Shown piece after piece: positions 48,069-58,397 of a stretch of DNA of 64,000 nt. This DNA comes from Hordeum vulgare subsp. vulgare. Taxonomy: Eukaryota; Streptophyta; Magnoliopsida; Poales; Poaceae. The notes under the pieces were generated by a model. That model was not told the origin of the DNA, did no database searches, and saw nothing but the letters and a program-made list of their open reading frames with translations. The translations under genes were made by a program, and so were the position numbers. The DNA lies in the NCBI RefSeq assembly GCF_904849725.1, contig NC_058519.1, positions 359,321,974 to 359,385,973 on the forward strand. Direction: 5' to 3'. Within the stretch, counting starts at the first letter, position 1; every line of letters begins with the position of its first letter.

Positions 48069-48085
48069 CCCCGGTAATGGCACCA
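48069..48085 (-). other. PBS of E, unit 1
   Basis: The minus strand reads TGGTGCCATTACCGGGG, twelve bases from the LTR end. Copies at 50494-50510 and 52919-52935. Confidence 0.9.
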
Positions 48086-48096
48086 GAAAAGAGTCT

Positions 48097-48496
48097 TGAT
48101 GACACACAAGTATAGGGGGTCAATCGTAGCCCTTTCGATAAGTAAGAGTGTCGAACCCAAGGAGGAGAGGAAGGAAATGTCAAGCAGTTTTCAACAAGGT
48201 AATTTCTGCAAGCACTATAATAGCGGTAACAATTTTGTTTGATATCAAGATAATTGTTAAAAGTATCAATAGTAAAAATAGGTCCAGCAAGTTAGCCAAA
48301 TCCTTTTGTGGAAATGGACGGGCCAAAACGGATAGCAATAATAGGCAAAGCATTCTTGAGGGCACACGAGAATTTCATTTAGTCACTTTCGTCATGTTGG
48401 GTTAATTCGCGTTTGGTATTTTGATAATTTGATATGTGGGTGGACCGGTGCTTGGGTGTTGTTATGACTTGAACAAACCACCTACTTATGATTAAC
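48097..48496 (-). repeat. Partial E LTR in unit 1
   Basis: 400 bp of LTR 3' end (minus sense), matching 52947-53346. It breaks off at gattaac and joins internal sequence tcggtg. The word aac is shared by both partners at the joint. Confidence 0.95.
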
Positions 48497-48914
48497 TCGG
48501 TGATTCCTTCAAGTTTTTAAGAATCTTTATTCTTCATGCTCTATAAGGTTAGCACTGGTAATAATGGGATATATCTTCTTTTCATCAAGATAAGCATATT
48601 TCAAAGTATCGGGTAATTGTTTTAATTCAAACACAGGTTCACGCTTGGGTGGAGGAGGACCTCCTAGAGTTTCAACAGGCAAGTTGTGTGTAAGGATAGG
48701 TTTTTGCTCAAAGAACATATTGTCTAATTCATTTCTTTCATGCATATGCATATCGTTTTCATGGTCTATCAAATATTGTTCTAATGGATCCGTAGGAGGA
48801 ATGGAAATATAAGCAAGACCAATTACTTCATCTTTACTACGAAATTACTTGTCATGGGGTTGCTTACTAAACTTGGAGAAATGAAACTCATGGGACATAC
48901 CGCCAAAACTAACA

Positions 48915-49218
48915 CTAGAAGTTTCCTTTTTGCAATATGTGAGCATTGATAGTGTTCAAGAAGGGTCTACCACATATTATGGGACAAAGATTAACTTGTG
49001 GTGAGCCAAGTACTAAAAAATCAGTAGGGTATTTTACTTTTCCACACAAGACTTCAACATCTCTAATAATCCCAAGTGATGAGTTGGTGTCTCTATTAGC
49101 AAGTTTAATAGTAAAATCTACGTCTTGTATCTCAGCAGATGCTATATCCTGCCTAATTTCCTTATATAAGGTAAAATGGATAGCACTAACACTAGCACCC
49201 ATATCACATAAACTATGA
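48915..49218 (-). pseudogene. pol: E aspartic protease, unit 2
   Basis: Identical to 46490-46793, including the frameshift before the active site. Confidence 0.85.
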
Positions 49219-49746
49219 TAGCAATATCTCCTATTTGGACTGAAATGAGAGGCATGCCAACAACACGTCTATTCTTATCTTTAGTAGGAGGTTTTGCAAT
49301 TCTAGCAACTTCATTATAGAAATAGATAACTTGCCCATCAATATTGTCTACCAAGTGATCTTTAACCATAGAAGTAGTAGGTTCTACCTTAATTTGCTCT
49401 GAGGCTTTGGTTGTTATAACATAACTTTTGTTAACCACAGTTGAAGTTTTAGCATGTACCTTTATCCTAACAGGTAAAGGTGGTTTCTCGATATAAGCAG
49501 TAGGCACAACTGGGTCAACATTGTAAATGATAGTTTCAGCATCAACTTTAATTGGTTCTTCAATTTTTTTATTTAATTGGTGGATGATATTTAAACCATT
49601 TCTCTTTAGGGAGATCATCATGAGGAGCAAAGGTATCACAGAATGAGGCTACTATCTCAGAATCGAAGTCCATACTTAGTGCTAAAATAATTGTAAGCAA
49701 CGGTGTTCATAAAAGATTTAATACAATCAAACTTAGGTTTTATACC

Positions 49747-50415
49747 TCACTCTTTACCTTCATAAAGCTCCCAATCTTCAGAGTTGGATTTAAGTCTTTC
49801 TACAATTTCCCACCTGAATTCAATAGTTTTCGTCATAAAAGAACCAGCGCAAGAAGTATCGAGCATGGTTTGATCATTATGAGAAAGCCGAGCATAAAAA
49901 TTCTGAACACTAATTTCCCTCGAGAGCTCATGATTGGGGCATGAATATAACATTGACTTCAGCCTCCCCCAAGCTAGAGTGATACTTTCTCCTTCATGAG
50001 GCCAAAAATTATAGATAAAATTCCGATCATGATGAATAAGATGCATAGGATATTTTTTTTGGTGAAACTCCAATTGCAATTGATTCCAGTTCCAAGATCG
50101 TGTATCATCACATAGCCTATACCATGTCAATGATTTTACCCGCAAAGATAAATGGAAAACCTTCTTATTAAATTCATCTCCGGATAAACCTGCAAGCATA
50201 AATAACCCACAAACTTCATCCACATAGATTAGGTGCATATCAAGAAGTTTTATTCCATCTCCTTCATAAGGATTAGCTAGCAATTTCTCTATCATACCCG
50301 AAGGAATTTCATAATAAACATATTCAGTAGGTTTAGCAGGTTGAGGGCCAACACTTGGTGTTTCCGGTCAAGGTGAAGATACCCCAAACAAGCCCCTCAA
50401 AGGATTACTTTCCAT
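49747..50415 (-). pseudogene. gag: E gag, unit 2
   Basis: Identical to 47322-47990, including the early TGA. A transcript starting in the partial LTR would meet the same stop. Confidence 0.9.
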
Positions 50416-51339
50416 AGTGACAAGTAACAGTAAATTTTAGAGTGTAATATAAATTTTCCCTTACCAAATTCCTCTTACCAAAGGTGCTTCACTCCCCGGT
50501 AATGGCACCAGAAAAGAGTCTTGATGACACACAAGTATAGGGGGTCAATCGTAGCCCTTTCGATAAGTAAGAGTGTCGAACCCAAGGAGGAGAGGAAGGA
50601 AATGTCAAGCAGTTTTCAACAAGGTAATTTCTGCAAGCACTATAATAGCGGTAACAATTTTGTTTGATATCAAGATAATTGTTAAAAGTATCAATAGTAA
50701 AAATAGGTCCAGCAAGTTAGCCAAATCCTTTTGTGGAAATGGACGGGCCAAAACGGATAGCAATAATAGGCAAAGCATTCTTGAGGGCACACGAGAATTT
50801 CATTTAGTCACTTTCGTCATGTTGGGTTAATTCGCGTTTGGTATTTTGATAATTTGATATGTGGGTGGACCGGTGCTTGGGTGTTGTTATGACTTGAACA
50901 AACCACCTACTTATGATTAACTCGGTGATTCCTTCAAGTTTTTAAGAATCTTTATTCTTCATGCTCTATAAGGTTAGCACTGGTAATAATGGGATATATC
51001 TTCTTTTCATCAAGATAAGCATATTTCAAAGTATCGGGTAATTGTTTTAATTCAAACACAGGTTCACGCTTGGGTGGAGGAGGACCTCCTAGAGTTTCAA
51101 CAGGCAAGTTGTGTGTAAGGATAGGTTTTTGCTCAAAGAACATATTGTCTAATTCATTTCTTTCATGCATATGCATATCGTTTTCATGGTCTATCAAATA
51201 TTGTTCTAATGGATCCGTAGGAGGAATGGAAATATAAGCAAGACCAATTACTTCATCTTTACTACGAAATTACTTGTCATGGGGTTGCTTACTAAACTTG
51301 GAGAAATGAAACTCATGGGACATACCGCCAAAACTAACA

Positions 51340-51643
51340 CTAGAAGTTTCCTTTTTGCAATATGTGAGCATTGATAGTGTTCAAGAAGGGTCTACCACAT
51401 ATTATGGGACAAAGATTAACTTGTGGTGAGCCAAGTACTAAAAAATCAGTAGGGTATTTTACTTTTCCACACAAGACTTCAACATCTCTAATAATCCCAA
51501 GTGATGAGTTGGTGTCTCTATTAGCAAGTTTAATAGTAAAATCTACGTCTTGTATCTCAGCAGATGCTATATCCTGCCTAATTTCCTTATATAAGGTAAA
51601 ATGGATAGCACTAACACTAGCACCCATATCACATAAACTATGA
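51340..51643 (-). pseudogene. pol: E aspartic protease, unit 3
   Basis: Identical to 46490-46793. Confidence 0.85.
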
Positions 51644-52171
51644 TAGCAATATCTCCTATTTGGACTGAAATGAGAGGCATGCCAACAACACGTCTATTCT
51701 TATCTTTAGTAGGAGGTTTTGCAATTCTAGCAACTTCATTATAGAAATAGATAACTTGCCCATCAATATTGTCTACCAAGTGATCTTTAACCATAGAAGT
51801 AGTAGGTTCTACCTTAATTTGCTCTGAGGCTTTGGTTGTTATAACATAACTTTTGTTAACCACAGTTGAAGTTTTAGCATGTACCTTTATCCTAACAGGT
51901 AAAGGTGGTTTCTCGATATAAGCAGTAGGCACAACTGGGTCAACATTGTAAATGATAGTTTCAGCATCAACTTTAATTGGTTCTTCAATTTTTTTATTTA
52001 ATTGGTGGATGATATTTAAACCATTTCTCTTTAGGGAGATCATCATGAGGAGCAAAGGTATCACAGAATGAGGCTACTATCTCAGAATCGAAGTCCATAC
52101 TTAGTGCTAAAATAATTGTAAGCAACGGTGTTCATAAAAGATTTAATACAATCAAACTTAGGTTTTATACC

Positions 52172-52840
52172 TCACTCTTTACCTTCATAAAGCTCCCAAT
52201 CTTCAGAGTTGGATTTAAGTCTTTCTACAATTTCCCACCTGAATTCAATAGTTTTCGTCATAAAAGAACCAGCGCAAGAAGTATCGAGCATGGTTTGATC
52301 ATTATGAGAAAGCCGAGCATAAAAATTCTGAACACTAATTTCCCTCGAGAGCTCATGATTGGGGCATGAATATAACATTGACTTCAGCCTCCCCCAAGCT
52401 AGAGTGATACTTTCTCCTTCATGAGGCCAAAAATTATAGATAAAATTCCGATCATGATGAATAAGATGCATAGGATATTTTTTTTGGTGAAACTCCAATT
52501 GCAATTGATTCCAGTTCCAAGATCGTGTATCATCACATAGCCTATACCATGTCAATGATTTTACCCGCAAAGATAAATGGAAAACCTTCTTATTAAATTC
52601 ATCTCCGGATAAACCTGCAAGCATAAATAACCCACAAACTTCATCCACATAGATTAGGTGCATATCAAGAAGTTTTATTCCATCTCCTTCATAAGGATTA
52701 GCTAGCAATTTCTCTATCATACCCGAAGGAATTTCATAATAAACATATTCAGTAGGTTTAGCAGGTTGAGGGCCAACACTTGGTGTTTCCGGTCAAGGTG
52801 AAGATACCCCAAACAAGCCCCTCAAAGGATTACTTTCCAT
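52172..52840 (-). pseudogene. gag: E gag, unit 3
   Basis: Identical to 47322-47990, TGA at 52793-52795. This is the copy nearest the complete 5' LTR. Confidence 0.9.
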
Positions 52841-54079
52841 AGTGACAAGTAACAGTAAATTTTAGAGTGTAATATAAATTTTCCCTTACCAAATTCCTCT
52901 TACCAAAGGTGCTTCACTCCCCGGTAATGGCACCAGAAAAGAGTCTTGATGACACACAAGTATAGGGGGTCAATCGTAGCCCTTTCGATAAGTAAGAGTG
53001 TCGAACCCAAGGAGGAGAGGAAGGAAATGTCAAGCAGTTTTCAACAAGGTAATTTCTGCAAGCACTATAATAGCGGTAACAATTTTGTTTGATATCAAGA
53101 TAATTGTTAAAAGTATCAATAGTAAAAATAGGTCCAGCAAGTTAGCCAAATCCTTTTGTGGAAATGGACGGGCCAAAACGGATAGCAATAATAGGCAAAG
53201 CATTCTTGAGGGCACACGAGAATTTCATTTAGTCACTTTCGTCATGTTGGGTTAATTCGCGTTTGGTATTTTGATAATTTGATATGTGGGTGGACCGGTG
53301 CTTGGGTGTTGTTATGACTTGAACAAACCACCTACTTATGATTAACCCTCCCACAATTATCCATAACTACAATAAAAGTATCAACAATAAATTCTAACCA
53401 TAGCATTAAACATAGGGATTCAAATCAGCCCCTTACAAAGTAGTGCATATACTGGGGTTTAAGTTATTGTCACTCTCTCAACCCACCCTCTAATTACTGC
53501 TCCATACTGCGTTCACTTAGGCCCAAATATGGTAAATTTTTATGCACACAACATTCACATAACACCACTAAGGGAATCACAACATTCACATAATCAAAAT
53601 ATCGAACGAATCTCAACTTCGCATGACTACTTCCAACATGATTTCTCCCGTGGCCTCAAGAACAAAAGTAACTACTCACAAGTGATAAACATGTTCATGA
53701 TCAGATACGTTTTAAATAGCATAATGGATCTGAACATATGATCTTCCACCAAATAAACCATAAATCAACAAATACAATATGTAATTAACACTACTAGAAA
53801 TACCCGAGGTACCAATCCGAGGTTCCGGTACAAGATTGAGTACACGCGATGAAATAAGGTTTCCAGAGGAGATGGTGTTGATGAAGATTGGCCTCCCCAA
53901 GATGAGAGGATTGTTGGTGATGACGATGGCCTCAATTTCCCCCTCGGAGGGCAAAAGTGCTCCTACCGAGGTTCAGCCTCAAGACGGCGGTGCTTCGTCC
54001 CGAAACTCCTCCTATTAAATTTTTTGGGGTGAAAGTTATTTTATATGAGAATATGATCGCGAGAAGTGGGCGAGCTAGC

Positions 54080-54132
54080 CCACTAGACATCAGGCCGCGC
54101 TAGAGGGCTTGGCGCGCCGTGGTGTCTAGTGG
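54080..54132. repeat. GC-rich hairpin in E 5' LTR
   Basis: ccactagacatcagg pairs with gtggtgtctagtgg; equivalent to 40607-40662. Confidence 0.7.
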
Positions 54133-54262
54133 CCGCTTGGTAGGACCACTCCAATACTTCTTCGCTCCAGTATTTTTATTTATTGTAAAATAAATCTCCA
54201 TAAATTTCAACCCAATTGGAGATGTGCTGAATAGATATCTATGACATAGCTTTTTTAGGTCC

Positions 54263-54267
54263 ACAGT
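54263..54267. repeat. TSD of solo LTR A, left copy (acagt)
   Basis: Four of five bases match acaat at 56931-56935. The intact site is visible in E's 3' LTR near 40791. Confidence 0.75.
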
Positions 54268-56103
54268 TGTCACATCCATGAATCCCTAATAGAGTATAGC
54301 AAGTTTGTGCTCATGTCTTCTTCATTGCATCCAAGTAAATGAAATGAAATCAAAAGCAAAGCAAAGAAAACAAAAGAAAACCCTAGCAACTCTATATTCA
54401 AAAGCAATTCAAATGTGGTGGCAAATTAAAGATTCCAAAATGGCTATTAGAAAAGTTCATCATTTTGATAAATGTTGAAAACAAAATATCAGGGGTGAAA
54501 TATATTTTCAAAATGCTTTTGGCATTTTATTTTAAATTTTAAAAGTTACTGAAATCAACTATATAATTGATTTCAAATATTCCAAAGTTTCCGAAAATGC
54601 TGAAACTTTTATATATGTTTGGAAATATTCCAACTAACACTTCAGCATGTTTCAAACTATTTTAGGAATAGTTTGGAGCCAAAAATAAAACCAAACAAAG
54701 TCAGAAAGGATTTAACACAAACATAAATGAAAAAAAATAGAAAATACCTTATCCGACGCTTCCCTGGCCCAGGCCCAACTCCTCCCCTTCTGTTGTCTTC
54801 CTCCTTCGCCAGTCGGAGCAGGAGCTGGCCGCCGCTTCTCCCGGCGCGCCCAATCACCTATGTGCGTGCCAGGCTCGCCCGGATGAGCTAGAGAGGGAGG
54901 ATCAGCCTCCCCGAGATTGTTCCCATCCTCTTCCTCTCCTCACTCTCCCCTGCCTTTCTCCCTCTCTCTGCCGCCATTGCTGCGAGCTCGAGCTAGCCAT
55001 CGCTCCGGCCGTCCTCCCTCGCCTCTGAGTGTGCTGTTCGCTCCGCCTCGACGAGCTAGTCGTCTCTAACAAACGAGAAGAGCCCCCGAGCCTTGCATCG
55101 CCCTCGTCACCGTCGTCTACCACCTTTGGCCGCCGGCAAGCCACCGTCGATTCGCCGGATCCAGTGCCTCCCCGAGCAGCCTGAGCATCCCCTCGTCACC
55201 GCAGTGAGCTCCGGAGTATTTCCCCCCCCATCTTCCCATTTCTTTCCCGAGCTCTAGACCCAGTTTCACCAGAGCCCGACGAGCACTGCCGCTGTAGCTC
55301 GTCGCCGGTGACCCTACGGTGACCGGTTGGTCCATCTGAGGCCTGCAACAGCTCTAGCTCGCCGCGTAGGTGCTCTAGGAGCCCAACCCCGTGCGTTTTG
55401 CCCTCGTTTTCGATGACCTCGACGATGGCCGAGCTTTGACCGCCGCCAAGCTCGTCGACGGCGTCGATTCCGGCCACCCCAGCCCCTGGGGTTTGCTCCA
55501 TCGTGCGCGCCATCGAGTGGCCATTCTCCCAGTGCCTTCTACCGCTCGATTGGTCATCGGAGCCGCGTTTCCGACGCTCTCCGCCGTCCCTGGTGCTGCC
55601 GGAGGCTCACCGCCGGCGAGATGGACCTCGTCGCCGGTGGGTTCAATCCCCGTGGGCCTATGACAGGTGGGGCTAGCCCCAGACTAATTAGGTTTAGTTA
55701 AAATAAAAATAAAAGTTTTTGTAAAAGTTAAATAGCCACTGACATGAGGGTCCGGCTCTGCTAAATAGCTAATTAAGTTTAAACTTAATTTAGAACTGGC
55801 CAGAGTCACTGACCAGTGGGTCCCACTGGTCAGGTTTGACTTTCAACGGCCAGCTGACCTGCTGATGTCATGCTGATGCAATAAGTCCAATTCTGGTTTT
55901 AATACAATTCCAGAATAATTGCAAAACTTTGGAAATTCATAGAAATTTGATTATAACTCCAAATCAGACAAATAATATATGAAAATTGATCAAAAAATTC
56001 AATGAACACAATGGTGCTACTTTCATGCATGAAAACCAAAGTTATGAAACAGCATCAGGTCAAATCAATTAAATGCTTAAGATAAATATGCCATTTCAAA
56101 TTG

Positions 56104-56165
56104 TTGCAGAGGATGTTAATGACCCTAATGGTGGGTTCTATCTAGACGTTGACGATGACGAGTAG
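56104..56165 (+). other. Acceptor-like site and acidic terminal frame in A
   Basis: ttgcag at 56104-56109, then codons to TAG at 56163-56165: DVNDPNGGFYLDVDDDE. B has VTNDPNGGFFVDIDDDE at the same place. Between NDPNGG and the stop the codon changes are GGT/GGA and three in the Asp run (all synonymous), plus Tyr/Phe, Leu/Val and Val/Ile. It might be the last exon of a spliced LTR transcript; no transcript data are available. Confidence 0.4.
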
Positions 56166-56364
56166 CTGGTGTCCGAGCTACGATCTGGCCCTAGGTTGGG
56201 TGTGTAGATAGTCAGGCCATGTGCCTTTTACCTTTCCATCTGTGTTTACTCAGATAGTTTTAATCTTCCGCTGGTTTGTAAGACTTGTTTGAATGACTTG
56301 TGATGATGGGTCGTGAGACCCCTATCTGTGTAATATTATGTGTGAGGCTCTTCCGAGCCTTCTA

Positions 56365-56370
56365 AATAAA
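56365..56370 (+). terminator. Poly(A) signal in A
   Basis: AATAAA about 200 bp after the acidic frame, conserved in B at 58105-58110 (minus). Confidence 0.55.
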
Positions 56371-56930
56371 GTTGTATGTTTATGGTTATGTTGTGATGCC
56401 ATTGATGTATCTATGCATATCGGGTATGCCATGCGTACATGTGTTGTACTTGATATGCATGGGGTTCGAATACCTAGTTGTATGCCTTACTAGCATTCCT
56501 TACGGGGAAATGCCCCTTTGTGTTTCCACCGAGCCATGGTAGTTCGCTACTGCTCCGGACACATTGGTTGACCGACATGTGTCCTTCTTAGCTGTTGTGT
56601 CTGTCCCTTTGGGGAAATGGCACGCGGTGTATTGGAGTCCTTGTAGCTTGCTACGACTCGTCTACACTCGCTGATGACCGACACCTGCTTTGCTGGGTCA
56701 TGTATGCCTGTCCCTGTACAGAACTGCCACTTGAGTTTATGACTAGACATGTCGACCCGGGTTCTTTGACATCGGAATGCTAGCGACACGATTGCATACA
56801 CGAGTCAAAAGGCGCAAACAGTCCCGGCTAAGGTAAGGCTGCAGCCGTGGGGATAACTGTGCGTGAGACCGCAAAGGGATGTGATGTGTTATAGGCTGGA
56901 TTCCTATCGCTTAGGATCGGGGTCCCGACA

Positions 56931-56935
56931 ACAAT
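56931..56935. repeat. TSD of solo LTR A, right copy (acaat)
   Basis: E's LTR resumes at gccatctgcc, equivalent to ttccatctat near 40800. Confidence 0.75.
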
Positions 56936-57077
56936 GCCATCTGCCGGCATCCTCCCACTTGATGTAAACCTTGCGTATTATGAGAGAAAAGGCATTAGAA
57001 TTGCTCCAGCAAGTGGCAAAATGCATAAAAACACTACAAATAACAGTAACAAAACATGATGCAAAATGGACACATCA

Positions 57078-57082
57078 ATTTT
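57078..57082. repeat. TSD of element E, right copy (atttt)
   Basis: Exact match to 39419-39423. H gag resumes at 57083. Confidence 0.9.
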
Positions 57083-57339
57083 CTGGGCACCTATGCCCGG
57101 CCGCCAGGCTTCGACGACTTGAGTCACATTGTCCAACTGGTCGGTGCATCATCCCCGCAGTTTTGGAATCGATTCCTCACAAAGAAAACTCAAATCTTCT
57201 ATTGTTTGGACGCTGAGGCACTTGCCTCCTTCTGAAGTAACATCTAGGATGAATAGATAGTCCGTACGCTCGGGCAAGATAGGCAAATAATAATGGCATC
57301 CCTTATGTATGTAATGACCCACTTTTGCATGGGCGAGCA
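57083..57339 (+). pseudogene. gag: H gag, part after element E
   Basis: Continues the gag frame: GTYARPPGFDDLSHIVQLV, FWNRFLTKKTQIFYC, DAEALASF, then stops. It is cut at 57339 by LTR F near a FCMGEHD word that corresponds to the end of the gag domain in related elements. Confidence 0.8.
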
Positions 57340-57544
57340 TGATACGTCCCAAACGTATCTATAATTTGTGCTTGTTCCATGATCTTTTGGGTGACATTGT
57401 TATATGTTTTGCTACACTTTTATATCATTTTACACATATTTGGACTAACCTACTAACTCAGTGCACCCAGTGCCAGTTTCTGTCTGCTGATGTCTATTTT
57501 GCAGGGCTTTTACCCAATTTTCCGAAGTTACCTTATGAGTCTGT
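57340..57544 (+). repeat. Gypsy LTR F, first 205 bp
   Basis: Starts TGATACGTCCCAAACGTATC, a variant of the T/S1 LTR start, in H gag, and follows that LTR type (ttttatatcattttacacat, ctcagtgcacccagtgccag) up to solo LTR B at 57545. The rest of this LTR is not found on the far side of B. Confidence 0.8.
57540..57544. repeat. TSD of solo LTR B, left copy (tctgt)
   Basis: Four of five bases match tccgt at 61563-61567. Confidence 0.55.
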
Positions 57545-58104
57545 TGTCGGGACCCCGATCCTAAGCCATAGGAATCCAGCCTGTAACACATCGAATCTCT
57601 TTGCGGTCTCACGCACGGTTAACTCCACGGCTGCAGCCTTACCTTAGCCAGGACCGTTTGCGTCTTTTGACTCACGTATGCAATAGTGTCGCTAGCATTC
57701 CAATGTCAAAGAACCCGGATCGACAAGTCTAGTCACAAACCAAAGTGGCAGTACCGCACAAGGATAGGCATACATGATCCAACAAAGCAGGTGTCGGTCA
57801 CCAGCGAGTGTAGACGAGTCGTAGCAAGCTACAAGGACTTCATTACATCGCGTGACATTTCCCCAAAGGGGAGAGACACAACAGCTAAGAAGGACACATG
57901 CCGGTCAACCAATGTGTCCGGAGCAGTAGCGAACTACCAAGGCTCGTTGGATCACAAAGGGGCATTTCCTTGTAAGGACTGCTACTAAAGTTCACGACTA
58001 GGTAATCGAACCCCATACATATCAAGTATGACACACGTACGCATGGCATACCGATATGTATAGATACATCGATGGCATCACAACATAACCATAAACATAC
58101 AAGG

Positions 58105-58110
58105 TTTATT
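58105..58110 (-). terminator. Poly(A) signal in B
   Basis: AATAAA on the minus strand in the same context as in A. Confidence 0.55.
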
Positions 58111-58301
58111 TAAGAGGCTCGGAAGAGCCACACACATAATATTACACATTAAGGGTCTCATGACCCATAATATCAGTCATTCAGTTACAAGCCAGCGGAA
58201 GAGTTTAAAACTGTCTGAGTACACATAGGTGCAACTAGAAGGCACATGGCCTGACTATACTACAGACCCAACGTAGGGCCAGATCGTAGCTGGGACACCA
58301 G

Positions 58302-58363
58302 CTACTCATCGTCATCGATGTCTACGAAGAACCCTCCATTAGGGTCATTAGTAACCTCTGCAA
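58302..58363 (-). other. Acceptor-like site and acidic terminal frame in B
   Basis: The minus strand reads ttgcag (58363-58358), then AG and codons VTNDPNGGFFVDIDDDE to TAG at 58304-58302. Compared with A the changes in the common part are synonymous or conservative. See A at 56104-56165. Confidence 0.4.
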
Positions 58364-58381
58364 CATTTATTAAGCAAACAT

Positions 58382-58397
58382 GAGTACGGAGGTACTC
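58382..58397. repeat. Palindrome GAGTAC-N4-GTACTC in B
   Basis: Perfect six-base arms, 19 bases upstream (minus sense) of the acceptor-like ttgcag. Present in G with a longer loop; lost from A with the 1.4-kb deletion. Confidence 0.6.

Larger units (their letters stand above)
46072..48496 (-). repeat. Tandem unit 1 of E (2425 bp)
   Basis: From tcggtgattcc to the gattaac word of the LTR. It contains the pol linker, protease, gag, PBS (48069-48085) and 400 bp of LTR (48097-48496). Units 2 and 3 repeat it at a constant 2425-bp spacing with no difference I could find by eye. Confidence 0.95.
48497..50921 (-). repeat. Tandem unit 2 of E (2425 bp)
   Basis: Same content as unit 1. Parts: linker 48527-48772, protease 48915-49218, spacer 49142-49639, gag 49747-50415 with the TGA at 50368-50370, PBS 50494-50510, partial LTR 50522-50921. 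Confidence 0.95.
50922..53346 (-). repeat. Tandem unit 3 of E (2425 bp)
   Basis: Same content again, but here the LTR part (52947-53346) continues into the full 5' LTR at 53347, showing where the array ends. Linker 50952-51197, spacer 51567-52064, PBS 52919-52935. Confidence 0.95.
54268..56930 (+). mobile_element. LARD-like solo LTR A
   Basis: 2663 bp with TGTCACATCC..GGTCCCGACA ends and a near-perfect 5-bp TSD, inserted in E's 5' LTR. It has no PBS, PPT or second LTR, so it reads as a solo LTR left by recombination. Order: AT-rich start, GC-rich leader 54765-55670, AT-rich stretch, a ttgcag acceptor-like site (56104-56109), acidic short frame, AATAAA. It lacks about 1.4 kb that B has between 58364 and about 59785. 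GC-rich open frames (for instance 55391-55663) do not match B. Confidence 0.85.
39424..57077 (-). mobile_element. Athila-like gypsy element E with internal triplication
   Basis: Full-length minus-strand gypsy element with perfect 5-bp TSDs in H gag. The 3' LTR is 39424-40941, PPT at 40942, integrase, RNase H, RT, protease and gag follow to 47990, PBS at 48069, and the complete 5' LTR is 52947-57077 (split by A). A 2425-bp unit is present three times in tandem (46072-53346), adding 4850 bp. Gag and pol carry nonsense and frameshift mutations, the same ones in each unit. Without the extra units and A the element would be about 10.1 kb. Confidence 0.95.
52947..57077 (-). repeat. 5' LTR of E, split by solo LTR A
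   Basis: Parts 52947-54267 and 56936-57077 make about 1.46 kb, equivalent to 39424-40941. The outer end, gacacatca, abuts TSD atttt. It carries the hairpin at 54080-54132. Confidence 0.95.
28392..57339 (+). mobile_element. Gypsy element H, split by R, E and F
   Basis: Plus-strand Ty3/gypsy element recognised in pieces: the LTR start TGTTGAGGGAGTC at 28392-28455, the rest of the LTR at 37110-37541, PBS region and leader from 37542, and gag at about 39128-39423 and 57083-57339. The pieces rejoin cleanly when R and E with one TSD copy each are removed. Gypsy LTR F begins inside gag at 57340; anything of H beyond F lies outside the window. The LTR type is very common in Triticeae; I give no family name. 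Confidence 0.8.

Noticed and set aside
46072..53346. Satellite or CRISPR-like array
   Set aside because: The 2425-bp units are recognisable parts of one gypsy element; this is a plant genome and there are no short repeat-spacer units.
54268..56930. A as a spliced retrocopy of B-type RNA
   Set aside because: The ttgcag site and some sequence before it remain in A, and the upstream breakpoint has no GT donor, so the 1.4-kb loss is not exact intron removal.
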